Positions 55,889-63,257 of a DNA stretch of 64,000 bases are shown here, one piece after another; the first letter of the stretch is position 1; each line of letters starts with the position of its first letter. Where the stretch lies: contig JAJDVT010000141.1 of NCBI GenBank assembly GCA_022826005.1, positions 1-64,000 on the forward strand. Reading direction: 5' to 3'. The translations under genes and the position numbers were made by a program. This stretch comes from Gemmatimonadota bacterium. Lineage in GTDB: Bacteria; Gemmatimonadota; Gemmatimonadetes; Longimicrobiales; Gaopeijiaceae. The notes beneath the pieces were generated by a model. The model was not told the DNA's origin and did not search any database. It worked only from the letters and a program-made list of their open reading frames with translations.

Positions 55889-57052
55889 GTGCCGAGCCGC
55901 TTTCCTGTTCTCTTCGCGCTCTGCGTCCTGGTCACCCTGTCGGGCTGCGTCGAGGAGCCGGGCTTCGAACCGGCGCCGGCTTCCCCGCCGGGAACGCCAC
56001 TCGAAATCGATGCGGCGCCCGCGCTGAGCGTGGGCGTGGTCGCGGGCGACACGCTCGAGATCTTCGACCGGGTCGTGACCCCGTTCGTCCTGCCTGACGG
56101 GCGGCTTGTCGTGCCGCTGGGCGGAAGCCGCGACATCCGGGTGTTCACGGCGGACGGGGACTTCGCATACCGGCTGGGTGGCGAGGGCGAGGGTCCCGGC
56201 GAGTTCCTGTCGCTTTCCGCGGCCTGGCCGCGTGGAGACACGATCGAGGCGTTCGACGGCGAGCTTCGCCGGTTGACGCGCTTTCTGCCTGACGGCCCGG
56301 TGGCGACCGTCCAGGTCCCCGGTGGACCCTTCCCCGATATGAGTCTCGGCGTGGGTCCACTGGAGGGGGGCTGGGCGCTGGGTGGTGTCGCGGCTGGCGG
56401 GCCGGGCCAGCGTGACCGGGTCGAGATTCATCACTTCGACCGGGACGGCGCGCACCTCGGTGACCTTGGCTCTGCCGGTGGCATCGTTCGCTACGCAGCG
56501 GCCGGCCTTGGCGGTCCGGAGCCGCTGTCCCCCCGGTCCGTGTTCGCTTCGGACGGAACCCGCCTCTACCTCGGAGACACGCTTGAGCCCGTGATTCGCC
56601 GGGTTGGGCCGGCAGGGGTGCCGGGCGGGCAAATCGCGTGGGAGCCCACGGAGTCCCTGTCGGTACGGGCCGCGCTCGAGCAGGTGATCGAGCGGGCGGT
56701 GTCCCGGGCATCAGCCGATCAACGGTCCGCCACCCGCGAGAGACTTGAAGGGGCGGCGGTTTCGACTGAACTGTCCGTATTCTGGGACTTCCTGCCGGAC
56801 GGGCAAGGGTTCCTCTGGGTTCAGCCCTACGAACCGTTGGCGCACGCATTCCCCCTGGGTGGAACCTACCTGGGGGGGACGGCCGGCGAGGGAGCCTGGC
56901 AGGTGTTCACCGCAGACGGGCGCGGCGTTGGGACGATCGCGATTCCGGCCGGCCTCGTGGTCACGCAGATCGGCCCTTCAGCGGTGGTCGGGATCCATCG
57001 CGACGACCTTGGCGTCGAGTCGGTGCGCGTCCACCGGCTCCATCGTAAGTAA
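55889..57052 (+). CDS. six-bladed beta-propeller lipoprotein
   Basis: A 387-residue lipoprotein with the signal MPSRFPVLFALCVLVTLSGC, ending in a lipobox cysteine. The propeller repeats include GGSRDIRVFTADGDFAYRLG, GEGEGPGEFLSLSAAW and GQGFLWVQPYEPLAH. It is a distant relative of the propeller lipoprotein at 51660. The GTG start lies 10 bp after the DPP-like gene, suggesting cotranscription with the peptidase. The stop is followed by an AT-rich palindrome. No enzymatic residues are visible. Confidence 0.8.
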   Translation: MPSRFPVLFALCVLVTLSGCVEEPGFEPAPASPPGTPLEIDAAPALSVGVVAGDTLEIFDRVVTPFVLPDGRLVVPLGGSRDIRVFTADGDFAYRLGGEGEGPGEFLSLSAAWPRGDTIEAFDGELRRLTRFLPDGPVATVQVPGGPFPDMSLGVGPLEGGWALGGVAAGGPGQRDRVEIHHFDRDGAHLGDLGSAGGIVRYAAAGLGGPEPLSPRSVFASDGTRLYLGDTLEPVIRRVGPAGVPGGQIAWEPTESLSVRAALEQVIERAVSRASADQRSATRERLEGAAVSTELSVFWDFLPDGQGFLWVQPYEPLAHAFPLGGTYLGGTAGEGAWQVFTADGRGVGTIAIPAGLVVTQIGPSAVVGIHRDDLGVESVRVHRLHRK

Positions 57053-57055
57053 ATC

Positions 57056-57072
57056 TTTCTTAAGTTAAGAAA
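57056..57072. terminator. AT-rich palindrome between convergent genes
   Basis: TTTCTTAA (57056-57063) and TTAAGAAA (57065-57072) form an 8-bp perfect stem around a single G. It lies between the convergent propeller and S9 genes, 4 bp after the propeller stop, and the AT-rich composition is exceptional for this genome. A bidirectional terminator or protein-binding site is possible. Confidence 0.4.
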
Positions 57073-57078
57073 ATCAGA

Positions 57079-57177
57079 CTAACCCTCCGGAATCAGCCTC
57101 GCCCCGTGGGCCTCCAGCGTCTCCAGCACCTGCCGCCACTGGAACTTCTCGCCGATCCCGCGCACGTAGTAGTCCAT
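57079..57177 (-). pseudogene. out-of-frame C-terminal end of the S9 peptidase at 57177
   Basis: The frame following the S9 stop reads MDYYVRGIGEKFQWRQVL and ends in a stop at 57079-57081. Restoring one base at the stop (TGATGG to TGGATGG) would give a continuous EMAWMDYYVRG. This looks like the natural C-terminus of an S9C peptidase. A single-base deletion, real or from sequencing, separates it from the main frame. Confidence 0.7.
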
Positions 57178-59309
57178 CACGCCATCTCGCTGACCGCCTT
57201 GACCAGGCGGTTGCGCGGGTCCGGAATCCCATGGCTTCGCCCCGGGTACATGAACAGCTCCGTCGGCACATCGAGCTTCTTCAGCGCCATGTGGAGTTCG
57301 ACCGATTGGGGGCTCGGCACGCGCGGGTCGCCCTCGACGACGTGGATCATCGTGGGCGTCTTCGCATTCCGGATGTACTTGAGCGGTGACTGGTTGAAGT
57401 AATTGTCGAAGTCTTCGTACAGAAAACCATCTCCCACATAGAATTGGCGGTTCCGCTGGACGTCGCTCTGGGCGTACATGCTGATCCAGTTCATGGTGCC
57501 CGCGCCCGAGCTGATCGCCTTGAAGCGGTCGGTCTGGGTGAGGATCCAGTTGGACCAGTGGCCGCCGGCGCTCCAGCCGAGCGCGCCCATGCGGTCGCCG
57601 TCCACGATGCCCTCGGCGATCAGGTGGTCGACGCCGGTCATGATGTCCTCGTAGCCCATCGTGAAGTAGTCGCCGACGATGTCGGTGCGGTGCTCGTTCC
57701 CGTAGTTGCGCGACCCTCGGTAGTTCGGCTTCAGCACCGCGTACCCGGCCCCCGCGTACACCTGCGCGCTGTAGCCGCCGTTGAAGCGCAGCACGTCGGC
57801 CGACGCCGGGCCCCCGTGGATCGCGACGATCAGCGGGTAGCGCCGCCCCTCCTCGTAGCCGACGGGGTAGACCAGGACGCCGCCCACCATCTTGCCGTCC
57901 GACGAGCGCCAGTTGACCTCGACCTCCTCACCGAACGCGACGTCCGCGAGCTGCGGGTTCACGTCGACGAGCTGCGTCCAGGCGGGGCGGTCGGGGACCT
58001 GGTCCACGCTCGGAACCGTGAACACCGTCGGCGGCGTCCTCGGGTCGCTGTAGCCGATGAGGATCGTTCCGGTGTCGTCGTTGCGGGAGACCGAGAGCGC
58101 GGCTCGCTCGTGGGTGAGTTGGCGGACCTGACCGCTCGCCACGTCGAGCGCGTGCAGCTGCGTCGTGACCGTCACGCCGGCGTTGAAATAGATCGTCCGG
58201 GAGTCGTCGGACCAGAACCCGACGCTCGAGCTCTGGTCGAAGTCGGCGCCCAGCTTGCGGAAAGAGCCGCCGCGGTCGCCGACCTCGCGGATGTAGACGC
58301 GGTTCTCGGTCATCGAGTAGCGCTCCATCTCGTCGGGGGCCGAGAACGCGATCCAGCGGCCGTCGGGGGAGAAGCCGAGGCCGCTCTCGCCGACTTCGTA
58401 GTTGTCGGTGAGGCGCTCGATCTCGCCGGTGGCGATCTCCATGAGGTAGAGGTCGGCGTAGAGGCGCTGGGCGGTGATGTTGCGCTCGTAGCGCTTGGGC
58501 GAACCGCCCGTGAGGCCGATCCAGCGGCCGTCGTCCGAGAGTGTGAAGCCGTTGATGCTGTAGGCGGGATCATCGGTTTCGCGGCGCTCGGCGGCGGTCG
58601 CGACGCCCACGCTCCACAGGCTCGACAGGGGGGTGACGGCGTTCCGGATATCCACGGTGAAGCCCTCTTCACGCCGCTTCTTCTCGTCCTCGTCGAAGGA
58701 GTCGGGGCGGGTGAAGTAGATGCGGCTGCCGTCGGGAGAGAAGTCCCACTGGTCGACGCCTGCCGCGCCGTCGGTGAGCTGTGTGGCCTCGGCGTTCGGA
58801 AGGTCCGCGACCGCCAGCCGGTAGAGCTGCTCCTGGTTCGACTCGCCTGAGCGGTAGACCAGCCAGTTGCGGTCCGGGCTGAAGTCGAAGCCGGACACGC
58901 CGTCCCCGGCGTCGGTGATCCTGCGGGCCTCGCCGCCGTCGTGGCGCATCATGTAGAGCTGGGTCTCGTCCCCGTCACGATTGGACGCGAAGAGGAAGAA
59001 CGACCCGTCCGGCGCCCACATCGGACTCGTCTCGTTCTTGTCATCCGTGTAGGTGAGCTGACGTTCCGACGGGACGCCTTCGCGCAGCGAGACCAGGTGG
59101 ATGTCGCTCTGGGACTCGGCCGCCTCCCAGACGGGGGTCGTCACCGTGTACAGCATCCACGACCCGTCCGGGCTCGGCGTCCAGGATCCGGCCCGCTTCA
59201 TCTCCTGCACGTCCATGAAGGTGAAGGGGCGCTGAGCGGTGAGGGTGGGGGTGAGGGGGGCCGTGAGGAGGGCGGTGGCGGCGGTGATGAGGAAGGGAAG
59301 GGGGCGCAT
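57177..59309 (-). CDS. S9C prolyl-oligopeptidase-family peptidase
   Basis: A 710-residue secreted serine peptidase. A signal peptide (LPFLITAATALLTAPLTPTL) precedes a WD40-like propeller (SPDGSWMLYTV, WAPDGSFFLFASNRDGDETQ, FSPDGRWIAFSAPDEM) and the hydrolase domain. The triad is Ser580 in GWSAGGHW, Asp661 in VEGDPRVP and His693 in GRSHGI. It probably acts as an acylaminoacyl- or dipeptidyl-peptidase. All key residues are present. The frame stops about 32 codons short of the likely natural end, which continues in the next frame to 57079; loss of that tail may be tolerable because the triad is upstream. Confidence 0.92.
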   Translation of the reverse strand: MRPLPFLITAATALLTAPLTPTLTAQRPFTFMDVQEMKRAGSWTPSPDGSWMLYTVTTPVWEAAESQSDIHLVSLREGVPSERQLTYTDDKNETSPMWAPDGSFFLFASNRDGDETQLYMMRHDGGEARRITDAGDGVSGFDFSPDRNWLVYRSGESNQEQLYRLAVADLPNAEATQLTDGAAGVDQWDFSPDGSRIYFTRPDSFDEDEKKRREEGFTVDIRNAVTPLSSLWSVGVATAAERRETDDPAYSINGFTLSDDGRWIGLTGGSPKRYERNITAQRLYADLYLMEIATGEIERLTDNYEVGESGLGFSPDGRWIAFSAPDEMERYSMTENRVYIREVGDRGGSFRKLGADFDQSSSVGFWSDDSRTIYFNAGVTVTTQLHALDVASGQVRQLTHERAALSVSRNDDTGTILIGYSDPRTPPTVFTVPSVDQVPDRPAWTQLVDVNPQLADVAFGEEVEVNWRSSDGKMVGGVLVYPVGYEEGRRYPLIVAIHGGPASADVLRFNGGYSAQVYAGAGYAVLKPNYRGSRNYGNEHRTDIVGDYFTMGYEDIMTGVDHLIAEGIVDGDRMGALGWSAGGHWSNWILTQTDRFKAISSGAGTMNWISMYAQSDVQRNRQFYVGDGFLYEDFDNYFNQSPLKYIRNAKTPTMIHVVEGDPRVPSPQSVELHMALKKLDVPTELFMYPGRSHGIPDPRNRLVKAVSEMA

Positions 59310-59704
59310 CTGGAACCTCGCTGGTGGCGGTGGGCTGCAAGTCCATCATGATACGATGGGGCGCGGGGGTGGACGAGGGCTTGCCCCAAGCCGAAGGCGG
59401 TCCCCGGACGACCGGGCGGCGCGGATCCGCAGGGTCGCGGCGAAGGCGCGCCAGACGTTTGACAGCAACCGGGATCCGCTGGTTCCCTGTCGGCCGATCC
59501 AGGCCGGAACCCCTTGCAGAACGGGGCTTGGTCCCCATCTTGGGGATCAGGTGATCGGGTCTCTCCGGGTGAGCCGGATCGCCCGGAATCCAGTGTCGTG
59601 TTCCGGAAGTTCGCGAGCGACCGTGAGTGCCGAGGTGCGGGGCCGGCAAGTCCGCGCTGGGGCCTGGTGAATCACCCGGGGCCAACAGAGCGGATGGAAG
59701 GGGA
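59310..59704. other. 395-bp divergent intergenic region
   Basis: No supported gene. It contains an 8-bp hairpin (59530-59537 with 59541-59548, three-base loop) and the ribosome-binding site GGAAGGGG at 59696-59703 for the following lipoprotein. Promoters for both flanking genes must lie here, but I could not identify them. Confidence 0.5.
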
Positions 59705-60793
59705 ATGTCACAGCGTCAGGCCGATCGTCCGCAACTCCGCCGCCGCGGCTCGCGCGATGCGCTGCGGGTGATCGGGTGCACCATGCTCTTCGCGGCTTGC
59801 ACGGCGGTGCCCGACCAGGACCGCCCGAGCGGACCGCCGTGGGAGATCCCGGTGTTGGTGGTGCGCTATCTCCCCACGAGCGACGGTGACGTGGTCGATA
59901 TATCGGCCACCGGCGACTGGGGTGAGTCCCTGGCCTACACGCGCCGGAAGACGGATTCTCTGACCGCGGCGCTCATCGTGGCGCTCGAGGACGGATCGCG
60001 GTATCGCGCCTTTGCCGATCCGGCCGCGCCTCCCAGCCTTCGCTACCGCGTGGTCCACACCGAGGAGCGGCTCGAACCCCTGCCCGTCCTTGGCAAGCCC
60101 GGGCACGAGGTGCCGATGACGGACTACGGCGCCATCGCGGCCGCTCATGACTTCGCCGGATGGGTTGAGGACGAGGGGGTGAAGGAAGTGTGGATCTGGG
60201 GTTATCACGGCGGCGTCATCGACCTGTGGGAGTCCAACATGGCCGGTCCCTGGGGGGATGTGAGCAACAGCGATCGCGATACCCTCGACCTGCCGGTAAC
60301 CGGCCGTACCTATACGGTGTACCACTACAACTACCAGCGCGGTCTGCCGGAGGCGACGGAAAACCATATGCACCAGTTGGAGGCAGTGATAAACGCCGCG
60401 GACGGGCGCGATTCGACACCCGACGATGCTTGGGGCGACCTGTTGTTCTGGGGCAAGTTCGTGGGCAGTGACATCTCGCACCGGATCGTGAGTCCGCGGT
60501 GCGGGTGGTCGCACTTTCCGCCGAACGCCGAGCGAGATTACGACTGGGCGAACCGGCGGTTCGTCGAGACCGATTGCGAAGATTGGCGTCCCGGCGGCAT
60601 GGGCGCCACGCAGCGGATGAACTGCGAACGGTGGGGATGCACGGGCCAGGGCTGGTTCCGATATTGGTCCCAGAACATACCGGGCGCCGGTCACACGCTG
60701 TCGTACGACGGTCGGCCGCTGACCAATTGGTGGCGGCTGATCGGGGACTACGACGGGGCCATGCGCGAAGGGTATGGTCTGGTGGAACGATGA
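59705..60793 (+). CDS. secreted lipoprotein of unknown function (WIWGYH family)
   Basis: A 362-residue protein. The signal ends in LRVIGCTMLFAAC with a lipobox cysteine. The body has a distinctive set of conserved-looking motifs: KEVWIWGYHGGVIDLWESNM, TYTVYHYNYQRG, ENHMHQLEAVI, CGWSHFPPNAERDYDW and QNIPGAGHTL. The pattern of histidines and tryptophans resembles uncharacterised secreted proteins of soil bacteria; I cannot name an activity. GGAAGGGG precedes the ATG. The stop overlaps a truncated DPP start (ATGA). Confidence 0.8.
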   Translation: MSQRQADRPQLRRRGSRDALRVIGCTMLFAACTAVPDQDRPSGPPWEIPVLVVRYLPTSDGDVVDISATGDWGESLAYTRRKTDSLTAALIVALEDGSRYRAFADPAAPPSLRYRVVHTEERLEPLPVLGKPGHEVPMTDYGAIAAAHDFAGWVEDEGVKEVWIWGYHGGVIDLWESNMAGPWGDVSNSDRDTLDLPVTGRTYTVYHYNYQRGLPEATENHMHQLEAVINAADGRDSTPDDAWGDLLFWGKFVGSDISHRIVSPRCGWSHFPPNAERDYDWANRRFVETDCEDWRPGGMGATQRMNCERWGCTGQGWFRYWSQNIPGAGHTLSYDGRPLTNWWRLIGDYDGAMREGYGLVER

Positions 60794-60927
60794 GGTTCAT
60801 CCGCGCACCGCTGTGGCTGGCCGGCGTCCTGGCTTCCTCCACCCTCCTCCCGGCCGTGGCCTCCTCCCAGGTCCCCCCGGAAACCGAAGCGCGCCTCAGG
60901 TCGATCGATTGCACGTTTTCGTCCTGA
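60790..60927 (+). pseudogene. N-terminal remnant of a DPP-like S9 peptidase gene
   Basis: A 45-residue frame: a signal peptide (PLWLAGVLASSTLLPAVASS), then QVPPETEARLRSI, and then an abrupt switch to unrelated DCTFSS and a stop. The intact DPP gene at 53672 has QVPPATEARLRSI at the same position after its signal peptide. The break is near 60904. The frame begins by ATGA overlap with the lipoprotein gene, so this was once a genuine operon member. The matching 3' end lies at 62483-62636. Confidence 0.75.
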
Positions 60928-60940
60928 GAAGTGTCTATTA

Positions 60941-62062
60941 GTGGTGGACGAGTATGAGGACGAAGATGGAGACACCATCACCGTCACTCGCACATGCGAC
61001 CTCATGGAGTCGGGCCGCGCCATTATCGACAGCGAGTACAGGTCACTGTATTCCGGTCGGGCGGTCGTGGACTGGGACCGTGGCCTTCTCTACGGCGATG
61101 ACAACGAGGAACCGGAGGGAATCATGGTCTTCTCGTTGAAGACGGGGGAATGGGTCAGAACGATTCGCACTCCGAGGGGCGATGGCCCGGGCGAATTCTC
61201 GAACGGCAGAACAGGCATGGCGCTGGCACCCGGTGGCGGGCTGTACGTGTCCGGTTATGTCAGAGTCATCGAGTTCGATTCCCTGGGTGCGCGCATCCGC
61301 ACCTGGTCACCGGCCAGACCGCCAACGCGATGGGTGTGCAACTTCGGCAACGAGCCCGCCGTTCCAACCCAGGGCGGCGTCGTGCGGCGCGGACCGAACT
61401 ACGAGGACCAGAAGATCGGGCCCGTGCGCACCACGCAAGGCGGCATCGCAATCAACGCACCCCGCGAGGACGCCCTGGGCATCGGCTTCGCCCTGCTGGA
61501 CGACACGCGCATCGCCTGCTCGGAGGATGCGGCATATGTGTTCACGGCCCAGGACAACGAGCCCGGCACCCTCCTGGTGTACCGAATGGACGGAACGGTG
61601 GATGAGATCACGGTTCCGCCCGAGGAGGCACGGGAGGGTGGTTGCGCAATAAGGGAGATTCGCAACGGACAGAGGGTCATACGGCGTGGCGGACGTTGCC
61701 AGCACTGGTCCCGCCGAGCACAGCTCACCCTGGACGAACACGGCAACCTGGTTTTGTTGGGGGCCGGCGGCCTCACCCACGGTGCCATCATCAATCCCGA
61801 GACCGGCTGCTATGCGCTTATCCGTGCCAGGACGCGCTATCTGCGGGCACCGGTCGCCATCCGTGGGGACAGCGCGCTGGTCTTCCACCACGACTACACC
61901 GAGACCGTCCAGCCGGATGGCGGCATAGCGAGAACGGTGCGGCAGAACTCTTCGGCGAAGGTGACAATGAACCCGATCCGCAGACACGGCGGGGAGCCCT
62001 GCGAGGGAATCCTGCCGGGAGTCCCGCCCGCCGACCAGGAGTCCGCGGATGAACCCGCTTGA
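60941..62062 (+). CDS. beta-propeller-like protein lacking a signal peptide
   Basis: A 373-residue protein with propeller blades (DWDRGLLYGDDNEEPEGIMV, PRGDGPGEFSNGRTGMALAP, GLYVSGYVRVIEFDSLGAR, LTLDEHGNLVLLGAGGLTH) that is related in style to the other propeller lipoproteins here. Unlike them it has no signal peptide or lipobox. The frame is open upstream of the GTG through the DPP remnant. It most likely has lost its own 5' end during the rearrangement that broke the DPP gene. Whether it is expressed is doubtful. Confidence 0.65.
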   Translation: MVDEYEDEDGDTITVTRTCDLMESGRAIIDSEYRSLYSGRAVVDWDRGLLYGDDNEEPEGIMVFSLKTGEWVRTIRTPRGDGPGEFSNGRTGMALAPGGGLYVSGYVRVIEFDSLGARIRTWSPARPPTRWVCNFGNEPAVPTQGGVVRRGPNYEDQKIGPVRTTQGGIAINAPREDALGIGFALLDDTRIACSEDAAYVFTAQDNEPGTLLVYRMDGTVDEITVPPEEAREGGCAIREIRNGQRVIRRGGRCQHWSRRAQLTLDEHGNLVLLGAGGLTHGAIINPETGCYALIRARTRYLRAPVAIRGDSALVFHHDYTETVQPDGGIARTVRQNSSAKVTMNPIRRHGGEPCEGILPGVPPADQESADEPA

Positions 62063-62093
62063 GTACCGAGTGCGGAGCCACGAGAACGTTAAG

Positions 62094-62132
62094 TGTAAAG
62101 AAAACGTGACAATACGTAAGGCAGACTTTACG
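62094..62132. promoter_or_regulatory. 39-bp double-dyad element, copy E
   Basis: Arms are TGTAAA (62094), GTGACA (62106), CGTAAG (62115) and TTTACG (62127), with spacers of 6, 3 and 6 bp. It lies 31 bp after the propeller gene and upstream of rearranged fragments, with no intact gene for it to control. Confidence 0.7.
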
Positions 62133-62184
62133 GCTGGGCTATGTGGGCAGAACGGCTGGCGTCCGGTAGGGGTGACCCGGCCCG

Positions 62185-62248
62185 CTAACCCTCCGGAATC
62201 AACCTCGCCCCGTGGGCCTCCAGTGTCTCCAGCACCTGCCGCCACTGG
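62185..62248 (-). repeat. 64-bp copy of the S9C gene 3' end
   Basis: This stretch matches 57079-57142 at 62 of 64 positions, in the same orientation, and includes the stop codon on the minus strand. It encodes the last about 20 residues of the S9C tail (QWRQVLETLEAHG and on). Sequence diverges abruptly on both sides. Confidence 0.85.
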
Positions 62249-62482
62249 CGATGCGGTGGCCCTGGTCGAGGCGGGAGACGCGCGCGAGCTACACCGACGC
62301 GCTCACGCTCGCGCTTATCCGCGAGGCCGAGGGCGTGGATATGCCGAAGGCCCAGGCCGAGGCCGTGGCCGCCGTCGAGGCTTCGGCAGGCAGGTGGGGC
62401 GGGCGTTCGCGTCCGCTGCCGTCGAGGGCGACCGGTTCGACGTACTCACGCCGTCGCTGCTCGCCTGCATCGGGCGCGAGTT

Positions 62483-62636
62483 GGTGGACCGGCTCGTGGA
62501 GCTCGGGAAGACCTTCGACTACATGACCTACCCCAACCGGAACCACGGCCTGTCGGAAGGGGAGGGGACGGCCCTCCACGTGCGCATGCTCATGGTGCGG
62601 TATCTGCTGGAGCATCTGCCGGCGGGGCCGAAGTAG
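62483..62636 (+). pseudogene. C-terminal remnant of a DPP-like S9 peptidase gene
   Basis: Encodes VDRLVELGKTFDYMTYPNRN, then HGLSEGEGT with the catalytic-histidine motif, and ends LLEHLPAGPK. It parallels 55724-55870 of the intact DPP gene with scattered, mostly synonymous or conservative changes. The 5' side joins unrelated sequence near 62482. Together with the remnant at 60790 it marks both ends of a lost paralogue. Confidence 0.8.
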
Positions 62637-62803
62637 GTCGGCGGCCGGGTGCCTGACCGGGGGACGCACGACCAGGACATCGCTATACGACGTCACGGCG
62701 GAAGAACGAGGGGCGGCTTTGGGCTAATGACTGTTCGGTGACGTGCGGCTGACCGCCTGCATTACATTTCTCCCTGGACACAAGTCCCGCGGAGCGAAGC
62801 GCA

Positions 62804-63109
62804 ATGGTGACCAGGGAAGCACTCGCCAGAATCAGAACCATCGTCGAGCGCGTGTACGCCGACTACTTCGGTGAGCACGAGACCGACCTCACTCTCAAGG
62901 CACGCGTCGACCACTACGGATACGATGTGGTGGATGTCGTCTTTGTGTCCGAAGAGACGCCTCCGGGGCTGGGCGGACGGAAGTCCGTGGAGTTCAGGGG
63001 GCAGGTCTACGACGAGATGGTGGAGGACGAAATCTTCATCGACCTGATCTTCCGGTTCCACTTGCGGGAGGAACTTGAGGCGGTCCTCGCCGAGCAGGGC
63101 TTGGCATGA
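62804..63109 (+). CDS. conserved-looking hypothetical protein, 101 residues
   Basis: A compact, acidic 101-residue protein (TREALARIRTIVERVYADYF, KARVDHYGYDVVDVVFVS, FIDLIFRFHLREELEAVLAE) with an alpha/beta pattern and no membrane segment. I do not recognise it with confidence. GGAG lies about 9 bp before the ATG. It overlaps the next short frame by ATGA, as in two-gene toxin-antitoxin loci, so it may be the partner of a HEPN-type protein. Confidence 0.65.
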   Translation: MVTREALARIRTIVERVYADYFGEHETDLTLKARVDHYGYDVVDVVFVSEETPPGLGGRKSVEFRGQVYDEMVEDEIFIDLIFRFHLREELEAVLAEQGLA

Positions 63110-63234
63110 CCCCCGGACACTGGCTGGATGCAGCTGAAGAGCTTCTCGGGGAAGCCCGCCGGGGAGCCCCGCGCCAAGTCAAACGAGCCCTCGCGATTCA
63201 CGTCCTCTTCAAGGAGCGACCCGGTACATCCTGA
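63106..63234 (+). CDS. short HEPN-like frame, probably truncated
   Basis: A 42-residue frame beginning MTPGHWLDAAEELLGEARRG and continuing PRQVKRALAIHVLFKERPGT. The opening resembles HEPN-domain proteins, which normally go on to an RxxxxxxYY helix. Here the match stops after about 30 residues. The ATG overlaps the stop of the preceding gene. It could be a frameshifted HEPN or a genuine small protein. Confidence 0.45.
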   Translation: MTPGHWLDAAEELLGEARRGAPRQVKRALAIHVLFKERPGTS

Positions 63235-63257
63235 CCGGCGTCTCGTGCCGGGGTTGC

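Larger units (their letters stand above)
62063..62803. other. 740-bp mosaic of rearranged fragments
   Basis: Contents in order are the 39-bp element E (62094-62132), a 64-bp copy of an S9 gene end (62185-62248), about 230 bp of unassigned coding-like sequence (one frame reads ALTLALIREAEGVDMPKAQA), the 3' end of a DPP-like gene (62483-62636), and 167 bp with nothing recognisable. No intact gene is supported. Confidence 0.7.

Noticed and set aside
57044-57085. A sixth copy of the 39-bp element
   Set aside because: The spacing can be forced but only the first arm (CGTAAG) fits; the sequence is better described as a simple 17-bp palindrome.
62049-62636. A single 195-residue protein
   Set aside because: The frame runs through the element, an antisense S9C fragment and a DPP 3' end, so it is a chance concatenation of remnants.
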